Below, piece after piece: positions 9,323-17,312 of a stretch of DNA of 64,000 nt; the first letter of the stretch is position 1, and each line of letters begins with the position of its first letter. The position numbers were made by a program, and so were the translations under genes. Where the stretch lies: NCBI RefSeq assembly GCF_016461705.1, contig NZ_JAEMHW010000002.1, forward strand, positions 186,001 through 250,000. The letters run 5' to 3'. This DNA comes from Streptococcus vicugnae. Its GTDB lineage: Bacteria; Bacillota; Bacilli; Lactobacillales; Streptococcaceae. Under the pieces are notes generated by a model. It did not search any database, was not told the origin of the DNA, and worked only from the letters and a program-made list of their open reading frames with translations.

Positions 9323-9430
9323 ATGATTGCGCTGTATAGTCTGATAACCATTCTATTGATTATTGTAGTAGGAGTAGCGAGCTTAGCTTTTTGGTACTGG
9401 AACGGCAGGCGACCTCTAAAAAAGACCTGA
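9323..9430 (+). CDS. 35-aa single-span membrane micro-protein in the Bce-type operon
   Basis: A near-perfect RBS (AAAGGAGGTG) precedes the ATG at 9323. The product is one hydrophobic helix (about 3-25, with ILLIIVVGVASLAFWYW) ending in a basic tail (NGRRPLKKT). It starts 15 bp after the first micro-protein and 83 bp before the ATPase gene. Two consecutive tiny open frames with strong RBSs argue for real genes. Function unknown. Confidence 0.65.
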   Translation: MIALYSLITILLIIVVGVASLAFWYWNGRRPLKKT

Positions 9431-9513
9431 AAGAAACTAAAAAAGTTTCGAAAACTAAAGACTAACTAAGCATTTCTTAAACCGAAAAGGTATAATGAAA
9501 AAAAGGAGAAATT

Positions 9514-10266
9514 ATGTTACTGGAAATCAATCACCTCGAAAAGGTCTTTCGCACGCGTTTTTCAAAAGAAGTTACACGTGCTTTGCAAGATGTCGACTTT
9601 AAAGTAGACAAGAATGAGTTTATCGCCATCATGGGGGAATCAGGTTCAGGGAAAACAACATTGCTAAATATCCTAGCAACACTGGAAAAACCTACTAAAG
9701 GTTCCGTTATTCTAAATGGTGAAGAAGTCACGAAAATCAAAGAAAGCCAATTAGCTGAATTTCGTTTAAAAAATCTTGGCTTTGTCTTTCAAGATTTCAA
9801 CTTGCTCGACACTTTGTCTGTTAAAGACAATATTTTCTTGCCATTAGTTCTTGGTCGAGTTCATCATCAAGAAATGGAAAAACGCATTGCAACACTTGCT
9901 CCAAAATTACACATTGAAGAGTTACTTAAAAAACGTCCTTTTGAATTATCTGGTGGTCAAAAACAACGTGTTGCCATTGCTCGTAGTTTAATTACTAATC
10001 CGCAGCTTCTTTTGGCTGATGAACCAACCGCAGCGCTTGACTATCGTAATTCAGAAGATATCTTAAATCTTTTTGAAGACATTAACAGCTATGGCCAAAC
10101 AATACTTATGGTAACTCACTCAGCCAACGCCGCAAGCCATGCTAAACGTGTGCTTTTTATCAAAGATGGTCGTATTTTCCACCAAATTTACCGTGGTAAC
10201 AAAACCAATCAAGAATTTAGTAAAGACATTTCACTTGCCATGACAGCCCTTTTAGGAGGTGAATAA
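9514..10266 (+). CDS. Bce-type ABC transporter ATP-binding protein
   Basis: 250 aa, BceA/VraF-like ATPase of a peptide-antibiotic detoxification pump. Motifs: Walker A GESGSGKTT (about 42-50), Q-loop FQDFN, signature LSGGQKQR, Walker B LLLADEPTAALD and switch H in MVTHSANAA. It pairs with the FtsX-type permease that follows, the coding ends being almost contiguous. By homology such pumps free lipid II-cycle intermediates from bacitracin, lantibiotics or defensins and signal flux to the kinase. A BceR box lies upstream of the operon. Confidence 0.92.
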   Translation: MLLEINHLEKVFRTRFSKEVTRALQDVDFKVDKNEFIAIMGESGSGKTTLLNILATLEKPTKGSVILNGEEVTKIKESQLAEFRLKNLGFVFQDFNLLDTLSVKDNIFLPLVLGRVHHQEMEKRIATLAPKLHIEELLKKRPFELSGGQKQRVAIARSLITNPQLLLADEPTAALDYRNSEDILNLFEDINSYGQTILMVTHSANAASHAKRVLFIKDGRIFHQIYRGNKTNQEFSKDISLAMTALLGGE

Positions 10267-10267
10267 G

Positions 10268-12244
10268 ATGTTCTATGCTAAACTAGCTTGGTCAAATTTG
10301 AAAAAATCACTTGATATTTTCGGCCCATTTTTACTCGCCAGTGTAGTCCTTTTTATCCTTGACTGTTCAACCTTGTTAATTCTCTTTAGTCCAGTATCAG
10401 ACGACATGCGTTACAGTAACACCGTATTAGGGCTGGCTATTGTTGTTTTGATGATTTTTACAGTCATCATGGAGATTTATAGTTATAATTTCTTGCTCAA
10501 GCAAAGAAGTAGGGAATTCGGTCTTTACAATATCCTTGGGATGAATAGACGTCAGGTCGGTTTGGTGTCAACAATTGAATTAGCTATTATGTTTGTAGGT
10601 GTTATCGTAATTGGCAGCATCTTATCAGCCATATTTTCACAATTGTTCTACCTAATTTTTGTCAATCTCTTACATTATGATAAGTTTATTTTGACATTAT
10701 CACCACTTGCCTTTATGTTTGCTGCTTTTGCTTTTGCGGCTATCTTTGTATTGCTAGAAGTTATTAATCTGGTTATTATTCATCGTTCATCACCACTTGC
10801 TTTGTTTAAACGTCAAGAAAAAGGTGAAAAAGAACCTCGTGGAAATATAATTTTAGCTTTGCTAAGTATTATCAGCCTAGGTATTGGCTATTACATGTCT
10901 ATTTCCTCTGCAAAAGTAGCTGCGCTCGTGGTTGTCTATCGTTTCTTCATTGCAGTAGTGCTTGTTATTATTGGGACTTACCTATTTTACGTCAGCTTTA
11001 TGACATGGTATCTCAAACGCCGTCGTAAGAATAAAAACTATTTTTACCAACCAGAACACTTTGTCACAACTGCACAAATGATTTTCAGAATGAAGCAAAA
11101 TGCCGTTGGTCTTGCCAATATCACTTTGCTTGCTACAATGACTTTTGTAACCATCGCAACAACAACTTCTTTATATGTTAGTGGTCAAAATCAAGCCAAT
11201 ATTCTATTTCCTAAAAATACACAAATAACCTTTTCTAATAATGGCTATGTCGAGAAGGATTCTAGAATAATCTCTGAGGATGAATTTAAAGAAGAATTCC
11301 AAAATCAAATCGTCGATAAACTAGATAAGCCAAGCAGTGATTACATAACTTATCAGTCAGCCATGTCTTCAGCTTCCCTTGCAAATGAAAAAGTAATGGC
11401 TATTAATGACGATTCAATCAAACATCCCGATGTCAATACGTTTGGTGCTCTTTATTTAACAACTCAAGACGCTATTCAAAAACTCGGAAATGATCTTCCG
11501 AAATTAAAAGACAATCAAATTGCTTTTTACAAACAAAAGGGAGACAGTCAACTTGAAACATTGACATTGTTTGATAAAAAATTTGAAAACGTCAAAAACT
11601 TTAAAAATCTCAAGTTTCCTGAACTAGGAAATACCTATAATCCGAGTGTTATTATTTTCAGTAATAATGCGGTTATGGAAGAAATGCTAGAGCTTTTCAA
11701 ACAACATGATCTCATGTTTCAAAGTACTTTTTCAGCTTATGCTGATCTTTCAACTAAAGACATTTCAACAATCTCTGACGGATTAAAATCAGATAAAAAC
11801 AGTGAAATCCAAAGTGATATTTACACTAAGAAAACCTTTATGAATGACATGTATGCTATTACTGGAGGTTTCTTGTTTACAGGATTCTTACTAGGACTCA
11901 GTTTCTTGCTTGGTGCAGCCTTAATCATTTACTACAAACAACGTACAGAAGGAATTGAAGATAAAAAATCTTATAAAATCCTGCAAGAAGTCGGAATGAG
12001 CAAAGAAGCAGTGAAACGAACAGTTAATTCACAAACATTACTTGTTTTCTTCATGCCACTTGGCGTTGCTATCTCACATTTTGTTTTCGCTTTAACTATG
12101 CTAAAACAAATGCTCTTACTCTTTGGAGTAGCTGGTTCAAGTATGGTTACTGTAAGTGGTATTACAATACTATGCTTGGTTATCATTTACTTCTTTATCT
12201 ATAAACTAACAAGCCGAACTTATTATAAGCTCATCAATCGTTAG
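10268..12244 (+). CDS. Bce-type ABC transporter permease (FtsX family)
   Basis: 658 aa. I start at the ATG at 10268, 8 nt after AGGAGG, rather than the GTG at 10259. The topology fits BceB: TM helices at about 20-45, 57-80, 105-135, 150-170, 195-215 and 225-245, then one near 290, a large extracellular domain (about 310-530) and three C-terminal helices. The extracellular domain binds the peptide-lipid complex in this family. The region after TM2 (YNFLLKQRSREFGLYNILGM) is the typical FtsX-like loop. Followed by a terminator. Confidence 0.9.
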   Translation: MFYAKLAWSNLKKSLDIFGPFLLASVVLFILDCSTLLILFSPVSDDMRYSNTVLGLAIVVLMIFTVIMEIYSYNFLLKQRSREFGLYNILGMNRRQVGLVSTIELAIMFVGVIVIGSILSAIFSQLFYLIFVNLLHYDKFILTLSPLAFMFAAFAFAAIFVLLEVINLVIIHRSSPLALFKRQEKGEKEPRGNIILALLSIISLGIGYYMSISSAKVAALVVVYRFFIAVVLVIIGTYLFYVSFMTWYLKRRRKNKNYFYQPEHFVTTAQMIFRMKQNAVGLANITLLATMTFVTIATTTSLYVSGQNQANILFPKNTQITFSNNGYVEKDSRIISEDEFKEEFQNQIVDKLDKPSSDYITYQSAMSSASLANEKVMAINDDSIKHPDVNTFGALYLTTQDAIQKLGNDLPKLKDNQIAFYKQKGDSQLETLTLFDKKFENVKNFKNLKFPELGNTYNPSVIIFSNNAVMEEMLELFKQHDLMFQSTFSAYADLSTKDISTISDGLKSDKNSEIQSDIYTKKTFMNDMYAITGGFLFTGFLLGLSFLLGAALIIYYKQRTEGIEDKKSYKILQEVGMSKEAVKRTVNSQTLLVFFMPLGVAISHFVFALTMLKQMLLLFGVAGSSMVTVSGITILCLVIIYFFIYKLTSRTYYKLINR

Positions 12245-12306
12245 TTACTAAAAACTACTTTCTTTAATAAGACTAACTACAAATATTTTGATAAGAAACT
12301 CAGCTG

Positions 12307-12331
12307 AAAATGGTCGTAAAGACCATTTTTT
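12307..12331 (+). terminator. Terminator between permease and response regulator
   Basis: AAAATGGTC / GACCATTTTT with loop GTAAA, followed by TTG. It separates the pump transcript from the regulator pair. Confidence 0.85.
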
Positions 12332-12345
12332 GTTAGAATGAAGCT

Positions 12346-13008
12346 ATGAAACAAGGAAAAATTTATATCGTAGAAGATGACAATACCATTGTAACCTTAT
12401 TAAAACAGCATTTAAGCAAAGTTTATGATGTCTATAGCGTTAATAATTTTCGTGCGATTAAGCAAGAAATCGAAGAAATCAATCCAGATTTGATTTTAAT
12501 GGATATCACTTTGCCTTATTTCAATGGTTTTTATTGGACAACAGAAATTCGTAAAACGATGACTTTACCAATCATCTTTATCTCATCCAGCGATGATGAA
12601 ATGGATACTGTTATGGCACTTAATATGGGAGGAGACGATTTTATTTCTAAACCCTTCTCATTGACTATCTTAGATGCTAAGATATCAGCTTTTTTGCGTA
12701 GAGCCTATCAATTCACTTCCGATAATTATCAGCTCGATGAGTTTTCATTATCCCGTGAAGGAATTCTATCAAATGGCAGCAAGCAGATTAACCTTTCTCC
12801 AACAGAAAATAAAATCCTTAGTATTCTATTTGAACACCAAAATCAAGTTGTGCCAAAGGAAGACTTGTTAGAGAAATTGTGGGAAAATGAAAGTTTTATT
12901 GACCAAAACACCTTAAGTGTCAATATGACACGTTTGCGCAAAAAAGTACAACCATTAGGATTTGATCGCATTCATACCGTGAGAGGAGTCGGGTATCTTC
13001 TAAAATGA
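12346..13008 (+). CDS. BceR-like response regulator (OmpR family)
   Basis: 220 aa. The receiver domain has the acidic pair at D11-D12, phospho-acceptor D53 (LILMDITLPYFNG) and K102 (FISKPFS). The C-terminal winged helix (about 125-220) ends in MTRLRKKVQPLGFDRIHTVRGVGYLL. It likely binds the TNACA-N4-TGTAA site in front of the pump operon. The RBS is poor, and TAGAAT (12334-12339) lies only 6 bp before the ATG, so translation from a nearly leaderless mRNA is possible. It overlaps the kinase gene by 4 bp. Confidence 0.92.
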   Translation: MKQGKIYIVEDDNTIVTLLKQHLSKVYDVYSVNNFRAIKQEIEEINPDLILMDITLPYFNGFYWTTEIRKTMTLPIIFISSSDDEMDTVMALNMGGDDFISKPFSLTILDAKISAFLRRAYQFTSDNYQLDEFSLSREGILSNGSKQINLSPTENKILSILFEHQNQVVPKEDLLEKLWENESFIDQNTLSVNMTRLRKKVQPLGFDRIHTVRGVGYLLK

Positions 13009-13952
13009 TACGACAATTTTTTAAAGAATTTGGTGTTTGGTACCTTACCTACACCATTTTAACGACCTTATTTTTAACCACTTTTATTCTATTTCACTTG
13101 CCGGTTGCCTACTTTAAAGTCAGTTTTAGTGTCAACATCACCATTCTTATCTTTATCACGATTTGGCAATACTATAAATTTAAGCGTAAGCAATTAATTT
13201 TACAACAATTTATTTATGTAAAAGAGTTGAATGATTTTCACTTACCGTCTGAACAAGCTTTCAAAGCAATCATCTGGCAGCAAAAAGAGACTCATGCTAG
13301 TGAGCTCTTAAAACTTCAAACTCAGATGAAAAATATTCAAAACCTCATTAAAATGTGGTCACATCAGATGAAAGTTCCTCTATCAGCTTTATCATTGATG
13401 GCTCAGACTGACCAACTTGACCCAAAAGAAGTGGAACAGCAGTTAAATCGTCTACAAAATTATTTAGATACCTTGTTAAATTATCTTAAATTCAGCCAAA
13501 ATAAAGACGATTTTCGATTTGAGAAACTATCTGTCAAAAATATCGCAACCTCAATCATCAAAAAATACCGTATTCCTTGTTTATTAAAACACCTCTCTGT
13601 TGAGGTGACAGGTGATTGGGAACTCAAGTCTGATAAAAAATGGGTGACCTTCGCACTGACACAAATAATTGACAATGCCATTAAGTATTCGAAAGATAAC
13701 GGCAAAATCATCATCCGCATTTCTCAAGCTAGTATTGAAATATCAGATGATGGTATCGGCATACTTGAAGAAGATTTACCACGTATTTTTGAAGAAGGTT
13801 TCACAGGCTTCAACGGTCATGAACATCAAAAAGCCACAGGTCTTGGTCTTTACATGACAAAACAAGTTCTAGATAGTCTTAATCTAGATATCACGATTCA
13901 AAGCCAAATTGACCAAGGAACACAAGTTTTCATCACACCTAAAAAACGTTAA
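13005..13952 (+). CDS. BceS-like intramembrane-sensing histidine kinase
   Basis: 315 aa. Two TM helices at about 13-33 and 38-57 are joined by a very short outer loop, the intramembrane-sensing layout. H120 lies in MWSHQMKVPLSALSLM, followed by an N-box (QIIDNAIKYS), G1 (DDGIGI) and G2 (TGLGLYM). Kinases of this class do not bind the drug themselves but read flux through the BceAB-type pump. It overlaps the response regulator at ATGA and ends at a strong terminator. Confidence 0.93.
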   Translation: MIRQFFKEFGVWYLTYTILTTLFLTTFILFHLPVAYFKVSFSVNITILIFITIWQYYKFKRKQLILQQFIYVKELNDFHLPSEQAFKAIIWQQKETHASELLKLQTQMKNIQNLIKMWSHQMKVPLSALSLMAQTDQLDPKEVEQQLNRLQNYLDTLLNYLKFSQNKDDFRFEKLSVKNIATSIIKKYRIPCLLKHLSVEVTGDWELKSDKKWVTFALTQIIDNAIKYSKDNGKIIIRISQASIEISDDGIGILEEDLPRIFEEGFTGFNGHEHQKATGLGLYMTKQVLDSLNLDITIQSQIDQGTQVFITPKKR

Positions 13953-13978
13953 GCAAGACTATTTCGTCTTGCTTTTTT
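13952..13978 (+). terminator. Terminator of the response regulator-kinase pair
   Basis: GCAAGAC / GTCTTGC hairpin with a TTTTTT tail. Its 3' arm overlaps the -35 of the next gene. Confidence 0.88.
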
Positions 13979-14018
13979 ACTGAATATCTTTTATAATGTT
14001 GTTAGTTTATAAACTAAC
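13969..14018 (+). promoter_or_regulatory. Promoter and palindromic operator of the HdiR-like repressor gene
   Basis: TTGCTT (13969-13974), 17 bp, TATAAT (13992-13997), then a perfect 18-bp palindrome GTTAGTTTATAAACTAAC (14001-14018) over the start of transcription. Its position predicts autorepression. The half-site GTYAGTT recurs at the second HdiR-like gene (32219-32236). Confidence 0.8.
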
Positions 14019-14035
14019 ACAAAAAGGAGGAAGCT

Positions 14036-14716
14036 ATGTTTTCTGGAGAAAAATTAAAAGCATTGCGTCAAGAAAATGGCTATTCTCAAGCTGATTTAGC
14101 CAAAAAGTTACAGATATCAAGAGCTTCGTACTTTAATTGGGAGAATGGTAAAACAAAACCAAATCAAAAAAATTTAGAACAATTAAGTCAGATTTTTAAA
14201 GTTGATGAAACGTATTTTCTTTCTGAGCATGATATTGTCAATACTTACCTACAATTGAATCCAGATAATCGCTTAAAATTAGAGAACTACGCAGAAAATC
14301 TCCTAAAAGAGCAAAAAATTGTTAAACCATTACCAAAACTTTACTCTTATAAGGTTTTTGAAAAGTTATCTGCAGGTACTGGTTACTCTTATTTTGGCGA
14401 TGGCAATTACGATACAGTCTTTTATGATGAGCAGTTAGACCACGATTTTGCATCTTGGGTTTTCGGTGATTCAATGGAACCAACTTATCTAAATGGTGAA
14501 GTGGTACTTATTAAGCAAACTGGCTTTGATTATGATGGAGCCATTTACGCTGTTGATTGGGATGGACAAACTTACATCAAAAAAGTTTATCGAGAAGAAG
14601 ATGGATTACGTTTAGTCTCTCTCAATAAACATTATGCTGACAAATTTGCACCTTATGATGAAAATCCAAGAATCATCGGAAAAATCGTTGGTAACTTCAA
14701 ACCCTTAGAAATTTAA
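14036..14716 (+). CDS. HdiR-like repressor: HTH plus S24 (LexA-type) self-cleaving domain
   Basis: 226 aa. An N-terminal XRE-type HTH (about 6-60: LRQENGYSQADLAKKLQISRASYFNWENG) is joined to an S24 peptidase domain. The cleavage site is probably A113-G114 (LSAGTG), the catalytic Ser S146 (GDSMEPTY) and the general-base Lys near K182 (TYIKKVY). HdiR of lactic acid bacteria is cleaved after DNA damage and derepresses its targets. It stands alone, next to xerS and dif, without an adjacent umuC. A paralogue lies at 31478-32164. Confidence 0.88.
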   Translation: MFSGEKLKALRQENGYSQADLAKKLQISRASYFNWENGKTKPNQKNLEQLSQIFKVDETYFLSEHDIVNTYLQLNPDNRLKLENYAENLLKEQKIVKPLPKLYSYKVFEKLSAGTGYSYFGDGNYDTVFYDEQLDHDFASWVFGDSMEPTYLNGEVVLIKQTGFDYDGAIYAVDWDGQTYIKKVYREEDGLRLVSLNKHYADKFAPYDENPRIIGKIVGNFKPLEI

Positions 14717-14778
14717 ATATTACATAATAATATTTATGTAAATTAACTAATTTAATAACTTTTGAAATTTCTTTATAT

Positions 14779-14811
14779 ATAAAAATATGGACTATTAATT
14801 AGCCCATATTC
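14779..14811 (-). terminator. xerS terminator
   Basis: AATATGG / CCATATT arms around CTA..TAG (14784-14810), followed by T-rich sequence on the minus strand. A second AT-only hairpin (TTACATAA / TTATGTAA, 14720-14741) may end the upstream + strand gene. Confidence 0.65.
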
Positions 14812-14815
14812 ATTT

Positions 14816-15886
14816 TTACAATTTATCTAGCGCATTTTTTTGTTCATCATTAACGATATGGGTATACAAGTCAGTAACCTGAGTGCTGGCATGCCCTAGT
14901 TGGTGACTAACCAAAACTTGTGATTTAGTTGCGCCATACAGTCTCGTTGCTAATGTATGACGAAGTTTGTGGGGAGTCACACGAACCTTAAAATCTTGCG
15001 AATACTTGGCAACTAATTTTTCAATACTTGAAGCATCGATACGATTTGGAACACCACGGTATTCTGTTAAAAATAGTGCTTGATCTTGTTTTTCTGCTTT
15101 ATAACGAGGTGCACGAATTTTTAAATACTCTTCAAGGTACGGTTTAGCAAAAGCAGCAACGTTAACTGAATCGCGTTTACCACCTTTACGAGTAACTTCG
15201 ATAACCATCATATTAAGGTTTAAATCTTTTAAATCAAGATTAACAGCTTCAGATAAACGAACTCCTGAGGCAAGAAGAAGTGAGATAATCGCTAAATCAC
15301 GTTCCTTATTCTTCTGGAAGGAGGAGAGAGCACGATGAGAGAGCTTGTTTTGGTATTCTTTATCGATATATTCGATAAATGCCATAGTTTCATCACCTAA
15401 AAAGAGTTTTCCTTTAATGTTTTCAGCACGAGCAGCCAAGGTTTCCTTCTTTTTCTTGGTCGAAATCTTTTTCATGACATTTCGATAGAAGTAGGGGTCA
15501 CCATTTTCGTCCTCGACCTCTTCTGTCAGATATTTAAATAAGCTTGAAAGTGCTGAGAGTGTGCGATTGATAGTGGTTTGTGAAACCCCTTGCTTAGTTG
15601 AATAGGTATTTAAAGAAGGACGTTCACGTAGATAAAGAACGAAGGATTCCATATCTTTTTTTGATAAATGTTCTAAAGTACTTAATTCAATATCAGCAAT
15701 TTGATTAGCATTTGAAATACCTGAATCAAGAATCCATTCAAAGAATCGTCGATATTCCTTGAGGTATTCATACAAGGTTGTAAAACTATATGGTACAGAA
15801 AGTTTTGATTGGTAATAGTCAAGGACATACCAAGGCATTATATTTTTTAGTTCATCAATTTTTTCAAGTAATTTTTCACGTTTCAT
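14816..15886 (-). CDS. xerS: Tyrosine recombinase XerS
   Basis: 356 aa. XerS is the single streptococcal/lactococcal chromosome-dimer resolvase, acting at difSL under FtsK control. The C-terminal catalytic domain shows the Arg in [23 protein letters not shown] (HxxR), [17 protein letters not shown] (His and nucleophilic Tyr). The N-terminal SAM-like core-binding domain covers about 15-135. The dif-like site lies 56 bp upstream of its start, the arrangement known from Streptococcus and Lactococcus. Its -35 (TTGAAA) may be part of the dif arm. Confidence 0.97.
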   Translation of the reverse strand: MKREKLLEKIDELKNIMPWYVLDYYQSKLSVPYSFTTLYEYLKEYRRFFEWILDSGISNANQIADIELSTLEHLSKKDMESFVLYLRERPSLNTYSTKQGVSQTTINRTLSALSSLFKYLTEEVEDENGDPYFYRNVMKKISTKKKKETLAARAENIKGKLFLGDETMAFIEYIDKEYQNKLSHRALSSFQKNKERDLAIISLLLASGVRLSEAVNLDLKDLNLNMMVIEVTRKGGKRDSVNVAAFAKPYLEEYLKIRAPRYKAEKQDQALFLTEYRGVPNRIDASSIEKLVAKYSQDFKVRVTPHKLRHTLATRLYGATKSQVLVSHQLGHASTQVTDLYTHIVNDEQKNALDKL

Positions 15887-15941
15887 CTAAAAATCTCCCT
15901 AGATGTCTTTATAATAGTAGTTTATCATAGACTGATTTATT

Positions 15942-15972
15942 TTTCAAGAAAATTACAGTTTTTCGGAAAGAT
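15942..15972 (-). other. Chromosome dimer resolution site difSL
   Basis: Read on the minus strand, this 31-bp site begins ATCTTTCCGAAAAACT and ends TTTTCTTGAAA. It closely matches my recollection of the difSL sites of Lactococcus and Streptococcus, with asymmetric arms as expected for one recombinase. It sits 56 bp upstream of xerS and marks the replication terminus. The flanking gap (15887-16212) otherwise holds only the xerS promoter and AT-rich sequence with one hairpin. Confidence 0.92.
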
Positions 15973-16116
15973 GTAATGAGAAAAAATCATAGAAAGAGAT
16001 ATCATTCATTTATGACTTCTTGTAAAAAAACGTGTTTTATCAACGTTTTTAATGCTTTTTAGAATTTTTTGTCTAACTTGTACTCTTACTTTTGTTTTAT
16101 TTTTTTAAACAGAAAA

Positions 16117-16152
16117 AAAATCCCTGACAAATAATTTTTCTGTCAGAGATTT
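16117..16152. terminator. Bidirectional hairpin downstream of the ABC remnant
   Basis: AAATCC-CTGACA and TGTCAG-AGATTT pair around AATAATTTTTC, with A/T tracts on both sides. It probably terminated the minus-strand transporter operon that is now a remnant. Confidence 0.6.
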
Positions 16153-16212
16153 ACAATCTATTTTAAATATATTTTATGGATATATTATTATGTTATATTT
16201 GATATTTTAAGC

Positions 16213-16587
16213 TTATTCAACGAATTCTATGATTCTTCCTTTACAATGTTTAATTAATTCGTAATCATGTGTCACCACGATAATTATCTTTCCTGTTTGA
16301 GCCATTTGCTGCAAATCTTCAATCATTTTATCCATTTGTTGTCTAAACAGACCACTTGTTGGCTCATCTAAAACGATAATCGGCTTATTTGAAGCTTTTG
16401 CCATGGCTAATAATAATCGTTGTTTTTCACCGCCTGACAAACTTTGTGGGTGTCGCTCTATTTTATCTATTAATCCAAACTGTGTAAGCGCATCCTTTTT
16501 AACGACGTCATCATCACTAACTAGCGAGATTTCTGACCAAACAGACTCTGTAAAGAGCTGATAATTCACATCTTGAACCACGGCGAA
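16213..16587 (-). pseudogene. ECF-type ABC ATPase remnant (C-terminal part)
   Basis: The reading frame from VVQDVNYQLFTESVWSEI onward carries a Q-loop, the signature LSGGEKQR, Walker B IIVLDEP and switch His (VVTHDYELI), typical of the second ATPase half of an ECF/CbiO-like importer. Walker A and the N-terminus are missing. At about 16587 it is joined out of frame to a different ABC gene, so a deletion removed the sequence between them. Probably non-functional. Confidence 0.8.
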
Positions 16588-17057
16588 TATTTTCCAAAAT
16601 CGTATTATCAAACAACGTAACGTCTTGAAAGACAATTGAGATGTTGTCAAATAAACTATTGGTGCTAATGTCTTAGATGTTCTTGCCGTCAATAGTGATT
16701 TGACCTTCTTGATAATCATACAAGCGAGATAAAAGTCTTAATAGGGTTGTTTTACCACATCCTGATGGTCCGACAAGTGCTGTGATTTCATTTTGTTTGG
16801 CAACAAAAGATACACCGTCGATGATTTTTTGTCCATCTTTATAAGCAAAGCCAGCATTTTTGAGTTCGATGTCAAAATGCTTGAGAGTAACATCTTGTCC
16901 ACTTTGTTGTTTGACTGCATGGAGTTCTTTAATATTTTTAACAGCTGAGTCAATGTAGAGAATTTCACCGACATTTAAAACAATGTTTTCAGTGCTGTCA
17001 GAAACTTTGATAGCAAGTAGGATAAACATCAGCAAAACCAGAAGACTCAGCAGAGCA
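16588..17057 (-). pseudogene. ABC exporter remnant (last TM helix plus N-terminal half of the ATPase)
   Basis: It starts in a TM segment (SALLSLLVLLMFILLAIKVS) and continues into an exporter ATPase with Walker A GPSGCGKTT. An in-frame TAA (16673-16675) follows IDGKNI, after which the frame continues DISTNSLFDNISIVFQDVTLFDNTILENIRR before the deletion joint. Most of the membrane domain and the ATPase C-terminus are gone. Two independent lesions show long-standing decay. Confidence 0.8.
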
Positions 17058-17309
17058 CTTATTAATGACAACCCAACTAGAAAAATTAAGGAAGTGGCTA
17101 TTACGGTCGGCTATACCTCTCACAGCCGCTTTGCCAGCCTATTTAAAAAGTATATCGGTGTTTACCCGCATGATATCAAAAAACAAACTACACCCAACAA
17201 AGATAAACGTCCCTGCCACGATTGCCTCAATAAATTCTGTGAAGCAAAGGTAGAAAGAAATAACCAAATCAAACACAAAAAAACCGAGAACCACTTCTCG
17301 GTTTTTTAA
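17056..17309 (+). pseudogene. AraC-family regulator remnant (second HTH only)
   Basis: From about 17056 the + strand reads LINDNPTRKIKEVAITVGYTSHSRFASLFKKYIGVYPHDI, the C-terminal HTH of AraC regulators. Everything upstream is lost at the joint with the minus-strand exporter remnant. Ancestrally it was probably a divergent AraC gene controlling the transporter operon. The tail is Cys/Lys-rich and ends inside the terminator shared with ffh. Confidence 0.8.
17279..17308. terminator. Bidirectional terminator between the AraC remnant and ffh
   Basis: ACCGAGAA / TTCTCGGT with loop CCAC, flanked by an A tract on the left and a T tract on the right. It can serve both converging units. Confidence 0.88.
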
Positions 17310-17312
17310 CAA

